Translations under genes and position numbers: made by a program
Source: Lasiosphaeris hirsuta
Taxonomy: Eukaryota; Ascomycota; Sordariomycetes; Sordariales; Lasiosphaeriaceae
Assembly: GCA_030549175.1 (NCBI GenBank)
Contig: JAUKUA010000005.1
Coordinates: 1,488,001 to 1,552,000, forward strand
DNA: 64,000 nt
Direction of reading: 5' to 3'
Shown: positions 10,434 through 22,660 of the stretch, piece by piece
How positions within the stretch are numbered: the first letter of the stretch is position 1
Layout of the letters: each line of letters begins with the position of its first letter
Notes under the pieces: model-generated
Databases searched by the model: none
What the model was told of the DNA's origin: nothing
Seen by the model: the letters and a program-made list of their open reading frames with translations, nothing else

Positions 10434-13311
10434 TGTGAAATGATAGTCGATAGGGCAGTATGTCAAGCAACTAAGAAAGTGTAATTGCTTTTTCGCAGAT
10501 TCACTTATAAAGACATGTAGTATAAAGATAAACCTGAGTTGGATGGTGCTCTGATATAAGGGTGTTTTAATTCCCATGCTTGGCGTCTACCACCGTTGAT
10601 AGTGATCATCTTGAGCGCTATTCGGTATTCGTGTTCGGGTCCATGGTCGGATCCGTTTTCGGCAGGGTTATTGCCATGTCAAGAACCAACGCTACCCGGT
10701 ACCACCTTCGTTCGGGAAGGTGATAATTTTGTTTAAGTTAGTTTCTGCTGGGTCTTTCACGGGAGACGAGTCGGAAATGGAAGGAGTGGATCAACAAGCA
10801 AGCTATTGTCACGGGACAGGTTTGACCCTGGACAAGGCATCACTTACACCATGACGCCCTCACGGACCTAAAACCACAACTCAGCTACCACCACTCCTAC
10901 AGCCAGCTTCTTCGTCAAACAATGGAATATAGTTCCTTTCCCACACACATATTATGTGACTGCGATATCCAACATTGGATACATCCAATGATTATCTTCG
11001 TGGTACCTAGGTAATCATAGACTCCCGCCCCCTCAACATATACGAGAGCCGCTGTCGTCCACTCCCAGATATACCCTCCCCATTGCCCTGGATATCAGTC
11101 TTCTTTCTCGCAGAGGGATACTGAACTGGTGCAGTGACGCCAGCAGACAAATTGAAGAACAAAAACACAACCACAACCCAGGAGAAGAGCGAAAAGAAAA
11201 GCAGGGGTAATGCCACCTGACCCCAAGTCAATACTCTTAGCTATATACCATTGTCCTATCAATACAATTTGGTTCCCTAGGTGTCGTAACATCCATGGCC
11301 CCCAGGAAGCGAGTATCTAACGTAATGGCTTTCGCAGCAGGCAGCACCAATGTCGGATGGGAACGGAATACTGTCATCGATGGGCTGTACGAACCGATCT
11401 CGGAGAAACATAGAGATCTGTTTCAAGTACCAACGTTCATCGGCAGAAGCGATATACCTAAATATATCGCGGAGCCCCGAGACCGGGCCGAGCCGCCAAG
11501 AACCCCTGGAAGTACAGCTTGTTAGAAATATGAGTCCCCAACGTACCCGCCGAGTTTATTAGACAGGAATATCAGGCTGCGTATCCCGAACTGGTCCCTC
11601 AAAGCCACCGGTATTTGTGAGCTCCTCAGTAGCTCACTGAAGGCCGCCTCGCCCACTCCCATCAGCTCACATAGTTGCTTCTTTGCCAGACTAACGTATG
11701 TATGGCCCCTCGTCCCGAGCTGTAGATACTTGGTAATACTTTCGCCGTCCTCGGAGTCATCGGTGATAGCAGCCCGGACCAGTGCCCAATGTGTTGAAAT
11801 TGATGAGTTGGAGGTTCCGTTTAATCGCCTGGAATGTTTGGTGAGGCGAGTTATGACCAAGTATAGAAATGTCCTTTAACACGGCGCGTAGTAACCTAGG
11901 GACGGCCTCATCCTAGTAGAACCACTGAGCATCTATGGCTACAGCAGCGCTATATATGTCGGCCGTTGTAACAAGATCCACCACTCTCGTCACAATGGTA
12001 CCGATCAGTGCCACAAAAAAAAAAGAGTGGGTATACCTGCGCGCGTCCTTAGAACTGATGATGCGTGTGGTATGGCAGTCTTGGGGTTATGATGGTGACC
12101 TCTTTACCTTTCAACTCATGGAATGCCTTGGATACGAGTATCAGATCTGTACTCAAGAGGAACGGGTGCTGGAAGCCAACGGTACCCTCTCCCATAGCAA
12201 CCTCGTTCTCACCTTCGTCATCACCCTGCTGGTCTTTCTCCTGTTTGGGTCAGGGCAGCAGCTGGTCGATGGGGTATAGTGGGCGGCGCGCGGCCGCTTC
12301 TGCACGCGTCAAGAGTCAGAGCCGTCGTTACACCCCTCATCGGCGGACTCGTGGGCCGTAAGTCGGAGGCCGGAGCCCAAGATTTTCTAACACAAGCCGG
12401 TGATCGTGCGGACGCGGGTTGCACGTTGGTCCGCCGGTGTCTCATTTATGTACCGTTCGAGTGTCTGGACCAACTACAGCGTATATTAGCGGGAACTGGT
12501 GCGCGTTGGAGAGTTGAGCCTCCAGAATGTCACCCTACCGATGCTGGAGGCTCATTTTCACCACAATCTTCGCTGGCTACGCCCGCATGATGAACACTTG
12601 TGTGCATTTGGGACGATATAGATCCCGTTGCTTTAAATGCGGTTAGAGTAAAGTGCGAAGGGATTAGGTAGACACGATAGGTAGGTAGGCAGGTAGGTAG
12701 CTAAGTAGGTAGAAATATGTTGCTACCAGGGGAAAAGGACGTCAGAGGAAAACATTCGAGCTTCCTCATTCGATTCGGGGAATGGAAGGTCCCTGGCAAG
12801 CCGCTGCACAATTGGGAGCATGTACTAGCACAACTGGGAATGCACAGACGAAGTGTTTTCCTCTGCCAGCCTCAGAACCAGTTCAACTTTGTTTTTCCTA
12901 GGCATAGAGTGGCCAAGGCGCTCCTTTGGGACAGCGGGGGACGAACGACGAGGGCATAGGTACGGATGGATACTGGCATACTGGCCACTGGCCACTGGCC
13001 ACTTGGCTGGGTGCCTATCTAGGTAGATAATTGGTTGAATTGGGTGACTCACCCAAGGACCGTTCTTTGAATCGAACGAGAATACAGATAGACGGTAAGA
13101 TGTCAACACTTCCCTACTTGGCTACAAGGGACAAGGGAAACATCTATTGGGACGGTGCGGTGTAGTGCACCTACCTTTGATGCAGGTACCAACGTTGTGG
13201 GACGGCGGTTCAGCACCCCACACCCCACTTCCATCCGAGCCTCTCACCCTCACGGACTTACAGCCCCAAAACAAACAGAAAACAACCCAAGCACCACCAC
13301 CACTAACCACC
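10434..13311. other. 2.9-kb region without a confident gene
   Basis: Between the divergent SDR and DHFR genes. Short open frames exist (for example minus strand 11522-11860 and 11095-11292, plus strand 11935-12279), some with hydrophobic stretches, but none begins, splices or ends convincingly and none resembles a known family. It may hold a decayed gene. A GGTA-type tetranucleotide repeat lies at 12680-12712, and three tandem copies of a CCACTGG-like unit near 12978-13002. Confidence 0.5.
12680..12712. repeat. Imperfect (GGTA)n tetranucleotide repeat
   Basis: About eight GGTA/GGCA/GCTA units in tandem, in the 5' flank of the DHFR gene. Confidence 0.85.
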
Positions 13312-13999
13312 ATGCCCCCACCTGAACTGACCCTCATCCTCGCCGCCACCCGCGACATGGGCATCGGCCTAAACGGCACCCTGCCTTGGACGGGGCTCAA
13401 AACCGAAATGGCCTACTTTGCACGGGTCACCAAGCGCTTACAGGTCCACCCTTCCCCCCTCCCCCTCCCCTTCCCCCAAAACTAACCCCCGATCCCAGCC
13501 CCCGGCCCTCAACGCTGTAATCATGGGCCGCAAGACGTGGGACTCGATCCCGCCGCGCTTCCGGCCGCTCAAAGGCCGCCTCAACGTCGTCATCAGCCGC
13601 TCCATCACCTCCGCGCCGGCAGCGCTGGCGGCGCAGAGCCCCGGGGACAGGGAGCCCGTCATGGCCGGGTCCCTCGAGCAGGCGCTCGCCTACCTCGAGC
13701 AGGTGCGGGACGCGAGCGCCGCCGGCCTGGGCAAGGTGTTTGTGATTGGGGGCGCGCAGGTCTACGGCGCGGCGCTGGCGCTACGGGAGACGAGGCGGAT
13801 TCTGCTGACGAGGATCATGTCCGATTTCGAGTGCGACACGTTTTTCCCGCTGAAGTTGTCGGAGGGGGAGGATGGAGAAGGGTGGAGGAGGAGTTCCAAG
13901 GACGACTTTGACGCGTGGGTGGGCGAGACGGTGCCCGAAGGGTTGCAGACCGAGGGGGGGACGGGTTATGAGTTCCAGATGTGGGAGAGGGTGGATTAA
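13312..13999 (+). CDS. Dihydrofolate reductase
   Basis: Reduces dihydrofolate to tetrahydrofolate with NADPH, supplying one-carbon units for thymidylate and purine synthesis. Two exons, 13312-13443 and 13499-13999, 210 aa, typical of fungal DHFR. The 55-nt intron is strongly pyrimidine-rich with an unusual GTCCAC donor, a CTAAC branch and a CAG acceptor; frame and motifs support it. Visible motifs: LILAATRDMGIGLNGTLPW (active-site loop), VIMGRKTWDSIPPRFRPL (NADPH and folate contacts), LNVVISR, and VFVIGGAQVYGAAL (Gly-Gly cofactor loop). The C-terminus EFQMWERVD matches the usual DHFR end. The downstream neighbour CBP3 is convergent. The symbol in yeast is DFR1. Confidence 0.95.
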
Positions 14000-14298
14000 A
14001 TGGCTGCAAAAACAAGCCGGTCGAGGAATTGAACCTTGTAGGTACTGTAGATTCACGGGCAGCAAAGCTTCCCCATATACCCGTGGCCGCCTTCGGGACC
14101 CGTCCACCAAGTGCAGTGGTATGCGAAACTTCATTCGTGAGAATCACCACCGATCGCTCGGTTGGCTAAATATTGGTTTATACCGTAGGAGTTTATTCTC
14201 CTGTGTGGTGATTCTTGTTTTGGTTTCCCCATTCCCGGCTGTGCTATGAATAATACATGATGTGCAGACATTTATCATACATACAACACTCGATTCTT

Positions 14299-15378
14299 TT
14301 ATACACTCTTCGTCCCCGCCGTAGCCGCAGCCGGGTTCGCAGCCCTCTTCTGGTGCGCCGACGGGTCATAAAACCCCCTCAGGGCCTCCGTCGGCAAATC
14401 CAGCGTCCTCAGCTCCTCCTTGATAACAACATCAAATAAGTCACTATCCCCGCCCTTCTTATCCAACATGCCCATATACCCCAGCAGCTCCATAAACCGC
14501 CCGTCATCCATCTGATCCCACTCATTCAGACAGTGGCGCATGTATGCGACGACGCCAGCAAGATGGCGCGCGTCGACGTCCTCGCGCGCCTTGAACAGGT
14601 TGCGCCACACGGCGGCGGCGAGGGTGGCGTCGCCGCGCGCGAGCCCCTCGTCGTACGCCAGGAGCAGGCCGCGCCACTGCACAAACAAGTCCTTGAGGTA
14701 GCGCTGGCGCAGCGCGGCCGACGACATGTAGTGCGTCACCTCCATCTTGGCCTCGGCCGCGTGGAAGAAGTGGTCCACCAGCTGCGTCTGCCACGGCGTG
14801 TATGTCTCGGGCTCCAGCGCCCGCAGCCGCACCACTACCAGGTACATGTGCAGCATCGTTACGTGCGCCCAGGTGCTGAAGGTCGGGAGGAGGTTGAATT
14901 CTGTTTGCGGAGTGCGCCCGGGGGGTTAGTTGGGCGGTCAACATTAGGAGGGGGGGCAAGACGAACCCTTGTGCCAGATGGAGCTGCCCAGGCCGACTTC
15001 CTCGCCTTCGGCCGTCTCGATCACGTCACCCGCCTTCCGGTCCTTGTCGCTGATGCTGTAGTCGGCCTGGCGGGCGAACGTTTTGCATAAGTTCTCGGTG
15101 GCGCCGTAGACCATATATGTGTCGGCCATCTTGCTCCCCCCCAGGGCACCTAGTATGGTTTTCTGCCAGCCTGAGATTTCTTTCTCCTCCTTAGGTTTTT
15201 GCCGGCGGCATGGGGTCCCGTGGAGCCCCCGACGGGTGGGCACTGTTGTAATTGTAGGCGAGGTGATGAAGAAGGCCGACTGCGCCGGCGCGAATTGGGT
15301 GCGCGACGGGCGTATTTGCCGCAGCGATGTGGCAGACCTCCTGGGAAGCATAGCGAGGCTCGTTGTACGACACGCCAT
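14299..15378 (-). CDS. cbp3: Ubiquinol-cytochrome c reductase assembly chaperone CBP3
   Basis: Mitochondrial chaperone that, with Cbp6, binds newly made cytochrome b at the ribosome exit and passes it into complex III assembly. Two exons, 14967-15378 and 14299-14900, 337 aa; the 66-nt intron has a GTTCGT donor and a CAG acceptor. The N-terminal ~60 residues are Arg/Ser/Thr-rich with almost no acid, as expected for a presequence. The conserved core follows: LCKTFARQADY, SSIWHKEFNLLPTFSTWAHV across the splice site, MYLVVVRLRAL, VDHFFHAAEAKM, LKDLFVQWRGLLLAYDEGLA and LAAAVWRNLF. These match the ubiquinol-cytochrome c chaperone domain. A telomere-like motif lies 134 nt upstream of the start codon. 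Confidence 0.92.
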
Positions 15379-15511
15379 TGGGGGTGATGTGGGGTGGCGA
15401 GCCGGTATACAGCTCTTGGTCGGCGTGGTGTGCTGGTGTCGAGCTGGGCTGGAAGCTTTTGTTCACGTCATGGTCGAAGTGCTCGAAAAACACAAGTTGC
15501 CAGATTGTATT

Positions 15512-15526
15512 GGGTTAGGGTTAGGG
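15512..15526 (+). promoter_or_regulatory. Interstitial telomere-type motif (telobox-like)
   Basis: GGG followed by two perfect TTAGGG units, 134 nt upstream of the CBP3 start codon and 168 nt past the CEM1 stop. TTAGGG is the telomere unit of filamentous fungi, and short internal copies are binding sites for Tbf1-type Myb proteins in yeast promoters. A role here is inference. Confidence 0.5.
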
Positions 15527-15693
15527 TCGACTATGTGGGCTCGACAACGCAATGTGGCAATGCATCGGCTTCAAACTTCGCTGTGAGATGCTGTGGGCAG
15601 TTGCAACTATGACAAAGTGGTTTCTATAGTGTAGTCTACAGATTTGTTATATTGGTGTACAGTATTTATAAATACAATCATTCATACAGCTCG

Positions 15694-17165
15694 TCACTCC
15701 AGCTCAGAGAAGATCAGCGAGGCATTCGTGCCCCCAAACCCAAAGCTGTTCGACATGGCAACTCTTACCTTCTTCTCCTGTGCTTGCAATGGGACAAAGT
15801 TGAATCCAACTCCCACATTCGGGCTGTGCAGGTTCAAGGTAGGGGGGACAACGTTCTACTAGGAGTTAGCGAACCAGGAGTTTCGTCATGGCGAGGCACA
15901 TTCCACTTGCCTCAGCAATAGCCAAGATAGAAAACAAAGCTTCAATCGCGCCAGCAGCGCCGAGCAAGTGCCCAATTGAGCCCTTGGTGCTGCTCACCGT
16001 GATTTCGGCTTCGTCATCCACACCCTCATCTCCCATCATCAACGAACGGATGGCGATCGCCTCAGCAGCATCTCCCACCTGGGTTCCCGTGGCATGAGCG
16101 TTGATGTAGTCAACCTCGGCTGGCTTAATCTTGGCATTCATGAGCGCTCTCTTCATGGCCAGGAATGCGCCGGAGCCGTCCTCACGGGGCGCCGTCATGT
16201 GGTAGGCGTCGCCGCTGCACCCGTAGCCCCTGAGCTCGGCCAGGATATGGGCGCCTCGAGCCTTTGCATGCTCGAGCTCCTCGAGAACGACGACAGCCGC
16301 GCCCTCGGCCACCACAAAGCCCGCACGGTCCTGATCAAAGGGCCTGCAGCTCGAGATCGGGTCGTGGTTGTACGCCGTGGAGAGCGACCGCGCCCGTCCG
16401 AAGCCGGCAAAGGTCAGGGGGTGGATGCAGGACTCGGCACCGCCGGCTACCATTACGTCGGCATCGCCAAAGGCAATGAACCTTGACGCATCGCCAATGG
16501 AATGGGCGCCTGTGGTGCAGGCCGTTGTAGCGGAGTGGTTCGGCCCCCTGAAGCCGTATCGCATGGCGATGTGGCCGGCGGCCAGGTTGATTAGTATCTT
16601 GGGGACAAACAGCGGAGACACCTTTTTGTAGCCCTACCCATGACGGAAAATGAACTTAGCAAGCAGTTTCTACGAGGTCTGAGATGCTCAGCGGTTGCCA
16701 GGCCGGCAGCCGAGCAGTAAGTGAGGAAAGTCTCACGTCTTTTTCGTAAGCCACACTGGTGGAGTAAAGGTCCTCCAGGTTGCCGATTCCGCTGCCGAGA
16801 CACACACCCGTGTTCTCGAGGTCTGAGGCGGCCGAAGGCTTCCAGCCGGCGTCGGTGAGGGCCATCTCTGCGGCGGCAACGGCGTACTGGGCGAATTTGG
16901 ACATGTGCCGCTGGTCGGTGGCATCGAGCCAGTCTGCAGGACGCCATGCATCTCGGACACCGCCGTTTGCGGCGCCATGGGCTTTGCTGACACACGGCAC
17001 GAGGCCGGCGACGGTGCTCGTCAGGCCGCGCCACCTGGTTTGAGGCTCGAGATAAGAGATGCTGACTAGGCCCGAGTCGCCTGCGAGCAGACGGCGCCAG
17101 GTCGGGCGCACACCAACGCCCAGCGGGGTGATGGCGCCAAGGCCAGTCACTACAACCCGTCGCAT
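15694..17165 (-). CDS. cem1: Mitochondrial 3-oxoacyl-[ACP] synthase (KAS II/CEM1 type)
   Basis: Condensing enzyme of the mitochondrial type II fatty-acid pathway, which makes octanoyl-ACP for lipoate. Three exons, 16737-17165, 15911-16633 and 15694-15855, give 437 aa, near yeast Cem1 (442). The KAS triad is present: Cys in [10 protein letters not shown] (about C182), His in [11 protein letters not shown] (about H323), and His in [12 protein letters not shown] (about H365) with its Lys. [16 protein letters not shown] opens the fold and [14 protein letters not shown] closes it. There is no presequence before the fold, and the upstream frame runs into a stop without another ATG. The second intron (15856-15910) uses a GC donor (GCAAGT) with a TAG acceptor; it is required to restore the [13 protein letters not shown] segment. 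Divergent from the OPT transporter. Confidence 0.93.
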
Positions 17166-17996
17166 TATATTTCCATGTTCGAAGGGTTGCTGGCTTTGAT
17201 CTGGTTTGTGTAAATTCTAAGCTGAGCTTCTCAAACGGGGGTTCGGCAAGCCAAGCACGAAATACTTTCGGAAGGGTTGACGTCGTGGCGGGAGCTGCTC
17301 GTGACCCCAATCCACACTAACCCCTTCCGTCTTAGCGTCCTTCGAGCTTAGCGCGAACCCTGCTGAAGCTCCGCTCGCAGCGAGAGTGGGGACAAAGGGC
17401 GGGGGGTGTTCCAGACGCCACCTGGCCGACTCCCCGACAGCTCGAATAACTGGTTTACTAGCATTCATCTCCGCAGGGCTGATGCTAATGCGGATGCGAT
17501 ATCGTTAGACTGCAGTCCACATGCGCCGGCAGTATAAACCCAATTGCAACAACTGAGCTCCTCACAAGACTTTGTAACACGCACAAGCTCCAACCCAAGC
17601 TGTGCGAGCTGTGGTGGAGCCTCGAAGCTGCTTTCTCTTGCGCGCGCCAACTCGTCTATTCCGTCTTCCCCGTCAGGTCAAAGAGCCTTTGAACAAGACC
17701 TCACTTGAAACCGTGTTATCAACCGTCTGCGCCGCAATAAATCCACCCACGTATCTAGCTGCCCGAGCAAAACCCACATCCAGAAGAAACCCGGCTCGTG
17801 ATGTTTAGTTGGCATCGCCCAATTTGTTCCCTGTCGGATGTTACCTGGGCCAACTGAACCACGCGTTCTCGTATCTCACCTTCTCGCCACCAAAGCTCGA
17901 GTCCCCTACAGCGTCTCACAGGTCTCGCCGCCTCCATGCAAACCTCCTTGATACACCGTCCTCGTCTCTCGTCTAGCCCGTCCGGGTCCGTGAACA
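17166..17996. promoter_or_regulatory. Divergent intergenic region, CEM1 / OPT transporter
   Basis: About 830 nt holding both promoters and leaders. No gene or repeat is recognised, and no clear TATA box stands out. Confidence 0.5.
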
Positions 17997-20810
17997 ATGG
18001 CCCAACCATCCAAGCCATCCGGCCGGAAGATGGCCCAGTTTTCCATGGGCGACGAACAGGCCTGGGATCCCGACTTGGAGACCGAGGACGCGGCTGTCGA
18101 AGAAGCATTGCTGCGAACCTCGATATCTGGACGTGACGAGGCACAGATACGCCACCGAAGGTCGTCAAGTCCTATCCGCCTCCCTAAGTGGGGCGATACC
18201 GGCCATGACGAGGAAGATTCGGGGGACGAACTTCTCATGGATCCCGATCTACCCGCGGACCAGAGCCATGGGTTCCAGAGCCTCCCCCGAGACTCGGCAA
18301 GCTTTGACGACGATGCGGCCATGAAGCAGGGGGACGACGAGGACTCGCCGTACCCCGAAGTCCGCGCTGCCGTGCGCAACTACGATGAGGATATGCCCTG
18401 CAACACAGTAAGGGCCTGGACTATTGGCATGTCGCTCATATTTCTCGGCGCCTCGATGAACACCCTGTTCTCGCTGCGGTCTCCCTCCATCAGTCTTGGC
18501 GCCCTTCTTGCCCAGGTCATCGCGTGGCCTATCGGCCATGGCTGGGCCAAGGTCATGCCGGAATGGCAGGTCAACACGTTTGGCCTCAAGTGGAGTCTTA
18601 ACCCGGGGCCTTTCAACATCAAGGAGCATTCCGTTATCGTCGTCATGGCCAGCGTGTCATTTACCGTCGCCTATGCCACCGATATCATCCTTGCGCAGGT
18701 CATCTTTTACAAGCAGGACTTTGGGCTCTTATTCCAGCTGCTGCTCGTTATTTCGACACAGTCACTGGGGTACGGCATTGCCGGAATGATGAGGAAGTTT
18801 CTTGGTACGTTTAGAGGGCATTCTGCCCACCTTGATGCGAACGCTGACGCCTCGCAGTATACCCGGCCTCTATGATCTGGCCCGGCAATTTGGTCTCCGT
18901 GGCCCTGATGAATGCCATGTACGAGAAGAACGAGCTGAGAGACCCTACGATCATCGGTGGCACCATACCACGGTACCGGTGGTTCGCTATCGTTACCGTT
19001 GGTGCCTTTGTCTACTATTTCATTCCAGGCTTCCTGGCACAGTTTCTTAGCGCCTTCTCATTCGTGACCTGGATAGCACCGAATAGCCCTGTTATCAACC
19101 AACTCTTTGGAACTTCAACCGGACTCTCCTTATTCCCCATCACATTTGACTGGACACAGGTTTCGGGCTATATCGGATCGCCGTTGATTCCGCCATGGTG
19201 AGTGCGCTACTAAAGATCGTCAATGCCCTCATCGTTGACCTTTTATTGCTAGGCATGCTATCGCCAACACGATGCTGGGTGTTGTCATCTTTTTCATATT
19301 CTCATCTTCGGTCATCCACTATAGCGGTGCCTGGTATTCCCAATTCCTTCCCATGAGTGACTCCGGCACATATGATAATACAGGGAATAAATATAACGTT
19401 TCCCGCGTCCTCTCTCCTGAATATCTACTCGACGAGGAAGCGTACAAAAAGTACTCGCCGCTGTTTTTAAGGTACAAGCCAACTCCTCTGGCACCAAGAG
19501 ATGGTATGCTGATGATGTGTAGCACAACATTTGCTATGGCGTATGGGCTTTCGTTTGCTGCTATTGCCTCCCTGATCGTGTACACATGGCTCCACCATAG
19601 AAAGACAATATGGAGGCAGTACAAAAATAGCACCAGTGAAAAGCACGACATACACATGAAGCTGATGAGGAAATACCCCGAGGCGCCTACGTGGTGGTAT
19701 CTGTCGCTGTTTGTCATTGTGAGTAAGCCGTCTGGGTTCTTCATGTTCTCAACTCACCTGAAGGCAGATGCTCGCGCTGGGGTTCATAACTGTCCTCGGG
19801 TGGCCCACCAACTTAACTTGGTGGGCCTTCTTATTGGCCGTCTTCATTTCGTTTGGGTTTGCATTGCCCATTGGCATCATCCAGGCCGTTACGAATAACC
19901 AGATTGGCTTGAACGTCTTGACAGAGTTCATCTTTGGATATATACAACCCGGGAGGCCATTGGCTCTGATGCTGTAAGCCAAATCGTAGTTGTCAAAATG
20001 TGGTCGACACTGCTGACATGCTTCACAGCTTCAAGACGTTTGGCTACATCACAATGTCGCAATCCCTGACCTTTGTTTCTGACCTCAAGTTTGGCCACTA
20101 CATGAAGATCCCGCCTCGGACCATGTTCATGGCCCAGGTAGTGGCCACAACCTTCTCCTGCTTCATTCAAATCATTACGTTGAACTACGCGCTCAAGACC
20201 ATCCCGGGGGTCTGCACTCCGACGCAGCCGGAGCACTTTACATGCCCCGGCGGCCGCGTCTTCTTCTCTGGTACGTCTCTCGTAGTAGAAGCTCAACAGC
20301 GCGCGGCTAACACCGCTCGCAGCATCCGTGATATGGGGGCTTATCGGGCCCGCTCGCATGTTCTCGCCGGGGCAGATCTACTCGAGTCTCTTCTTCTTCT
20401 TTATCCTTGGTGCCGTTGCCCCCGTTGTCATCTACTTCGCCGCCAAGCGCCGGCCCACGTCGCCGGTGCGCTACCTGATGGCGCCGCTCATCTTCGGCGG
20501 CGCCAGTGCCATCCCGCCTGCCACGCCGCTCAACTACCTGAGCTGGGGCATTGTTGGGTATGTGTTCCAGTACGTCATCAAGAACCGGCACTTCGGCTGG
20601 TGGAGCCGCCTCAACTTCCTGACGTCGTCCGGGCTGGACCTCGGGTTGGCGCTCAGCACCCTGGTTATCTTTTTTGCATTCACCCTGAACGATGTGAACC
20701 CGCCGGCGTGGTGGGGCAACGAGATTGTTTCGAGCACCATGGACTACAAGGGCACGGCGGTGCAGGTAGTTTTGCCTGAGGGTCAAACATTTGGGCCGGC
20801 GTCGTGGTGA
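17997..20810 (+). CDS. Oligopeptide transporter, OPT family
   Basis: Plasma-membrane proton-coupled importer of small peptides (tetra- or pentapeptides, possibly glutathione). Seven exons: 17997-18804, 18858-19197, 19253-19471, 19523-19718, 19768-19973, 20029-20270 and 20323-20810. All phases agree and the product is 832 aa. The first ~135 residues are an acidic cytosolic tail (EDSGDELLMDPDLPAD). Then follow about 14 hydrophobic segments with OPT signatures: WSLNPGPFNIKEHSVIVVMA, KIPPRTMFMAQVVATTF, ARMFSPGQIYSSLFFFFILG, FGGASAIPPATPLNYLSWGI and the terminal WWGNEIVSSTMDYKGTAVQ. Introns are 49-55 nt with GTACGT/GTGAGT/GTAAGC donors. The family is well represented in filamentous fungi, where nitrogen source often controls it; no regulatory site is visible here. 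Confidence 0.95.
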
Positions 20811-21839
20811 GTGTATGGTTAGTGGTGTGTTGTCTAGGCTAGCGGGGTGTTTTGGTGTTGAGGGATTATTATTTTTTCCGGTTACCTGCTCGGTGTTTGC
20901 GCTCTTCAGGAGCGAAATGGCGGCATGGATCAAGCCGATTGGCATATACAAGGGGAGAATGGCGAGATTCTCTCTCATAGGGGTAGTGTGAGTCAACGGT
21001 GCTGTGGAGTTGCGGGAGCCAACGCATCAATTGCTTTGGTGTATATTTTATATTGGACGGCTGTGTATATGAAAACCGGGGAAGAAGTCTTCTGGCCTAT
21101 ATTCGACGCTTTTGTGAGGACGGGACGGACGGGCACGGGTCGGTGAACCAATCGGGGACTCTAGGGGGCGATTGCACACCGTCTTACCAGTGCGGAATTA
21201 TATGTGTTGCGGGTTGCATTGCCGGTCTGTTTGCCCGTGTCCCCCCGTGTTCCCTGTGTTCTTGGGCTCTGGATTCTTGACCGCTTCGGCTGTTGCTGTC
21301 CGATACCGCCACACGCTCCATTTCGTCCAGATGTGGTTAAGGTAAGGTGTTGCGCGTGCGGGCTGATTGGCGGACGACAGACGGACAGTTCTAACCAGTT
21401 CGGCTTTTATACTGTAAGATATGCAGCCTGGTTTCACCGGTTTTCCGCGTTGGTTCTCCTTGGGCTTCCAGAATCATGTCAGAATTCAGCATTCCTTCCT
21501 TCGCTTCCACCTTCCTCTTCGCATACCCATGCGAGGCAGTCCCCCTGGGCCGCTCTAGCGGTCTTAGTATATGGTGGTGACTCGAACGGTGGGTTAAAAG
21601 CAAGGTATGCCAAGCTGGCTGCCCTTTTTCTCACCCATACTATATACACATACCGAGACATGCATGCCACTTTGTGCATACAACATGCAGCTTAGCTTTC
21701 CCGCCCTTTCGTTTCAGCCACTTGTCGAGGCCCATCGAGGGCTGCCAAAGCCGGCCATGTCTGCCTGGGTGGCCACCTGTCAGTCCAGTGTGAGGTGCGG
21801 CATACATGCCTTAGGTGAGTTGTATGTATGGTATGTATG

Positions 21840-21842
<3 letters not shown>

Positions 21843-21902
<60 letters not shown>
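21843..21902. repeat. (GT)n microsatellite
   Basis: About 29 uninterrupted GT units, followed by degenerate GTGTG-rich sequence to about 21950. Purine-pyrimidine alternation of this length can adopt Z-DNA. Confidence 0.97.
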
Positions 21903-21905
<3 letters not shown>

Positions 21906-22612
21906 TGTGCAGTGTGTGTGTGGTGTGGGGCAGGTGTGTGTGTGTCGGGACTGAGTGTGTTGTGCGTTCTGCGTAAGAGCCCAAAACACCGCCAATGGGT
22001 TCTCGATAGTGTCGCCGCGACATGTCACGCAACACATAATGACATATGGTGGGCGATGGTGGGAGAGTTGACGCAAGTTGTACAGCGCCTGTGATTTGAT
22101 TGTGGCACATAGCACGGCATGCAATGTGAGATTGACAGACCCGGGCGACGGAATAAATCATAATCCCCAAACCTCGAGACACGGCACAGAGAATAAAACA
22201 CGTGAGAGTCAGATGTCAAGTCTCCAGGCTAACCTTGGAAAGGGCGGCCAGGTCTGCTTTTTGTCAGGGCTCGAGCGCACCATTTCCTTCTTGAACTCGA
22301 GCAGGCGCAAGCGTCGAAAGGGAGGGCGGGGGTCAACCAACCTATCGGGATTCATGATGAGTAACGTGCATTCCCCCTAAGGCACCTACACGTGTGACTG
22401 GTGCAAGCTCACGGCACTCAGAAAAAGCTGACTGCGTTCCTGCTCTTGATTCTAATCACAACCCCGACCTTTGGAATTTTTGTGCCTTCGATTTGGGGAT
22501 TTGGGGTTGTGGACGGAGCGTAGTCCGAAAAGAAGAGACGAAACGCCGTGTTACTTTACATTGTGACACGAAGCCCCCAACTTTTCAATCATCTCCACGA
22601 ACATCCCACGCC

Positions 22613-22660
22613 CGCACACACATACACACACATACACACACGCACCGCACATACACACCC
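22613..22660. repeat. Imperfect (CA)n microsatellite
   Basis: CACACA/CATACACA units interrupted by T and G. It lies roughly 700 nt downstream of the (GT)n tract, so the two are inverted relative to each other. Confidence 0.85.

Noticed and set aside
14028..14052. B-box-like sequence on the minus strand just after DHFR
   Set aside because: Only a partial T-arm; no acceptor stem or anticodon arm.
16591..17310. 239-codon minus-strand open frame overlapping CEM1
   Set aside because: Frame-shifted shadow of CEM1 exon 1.
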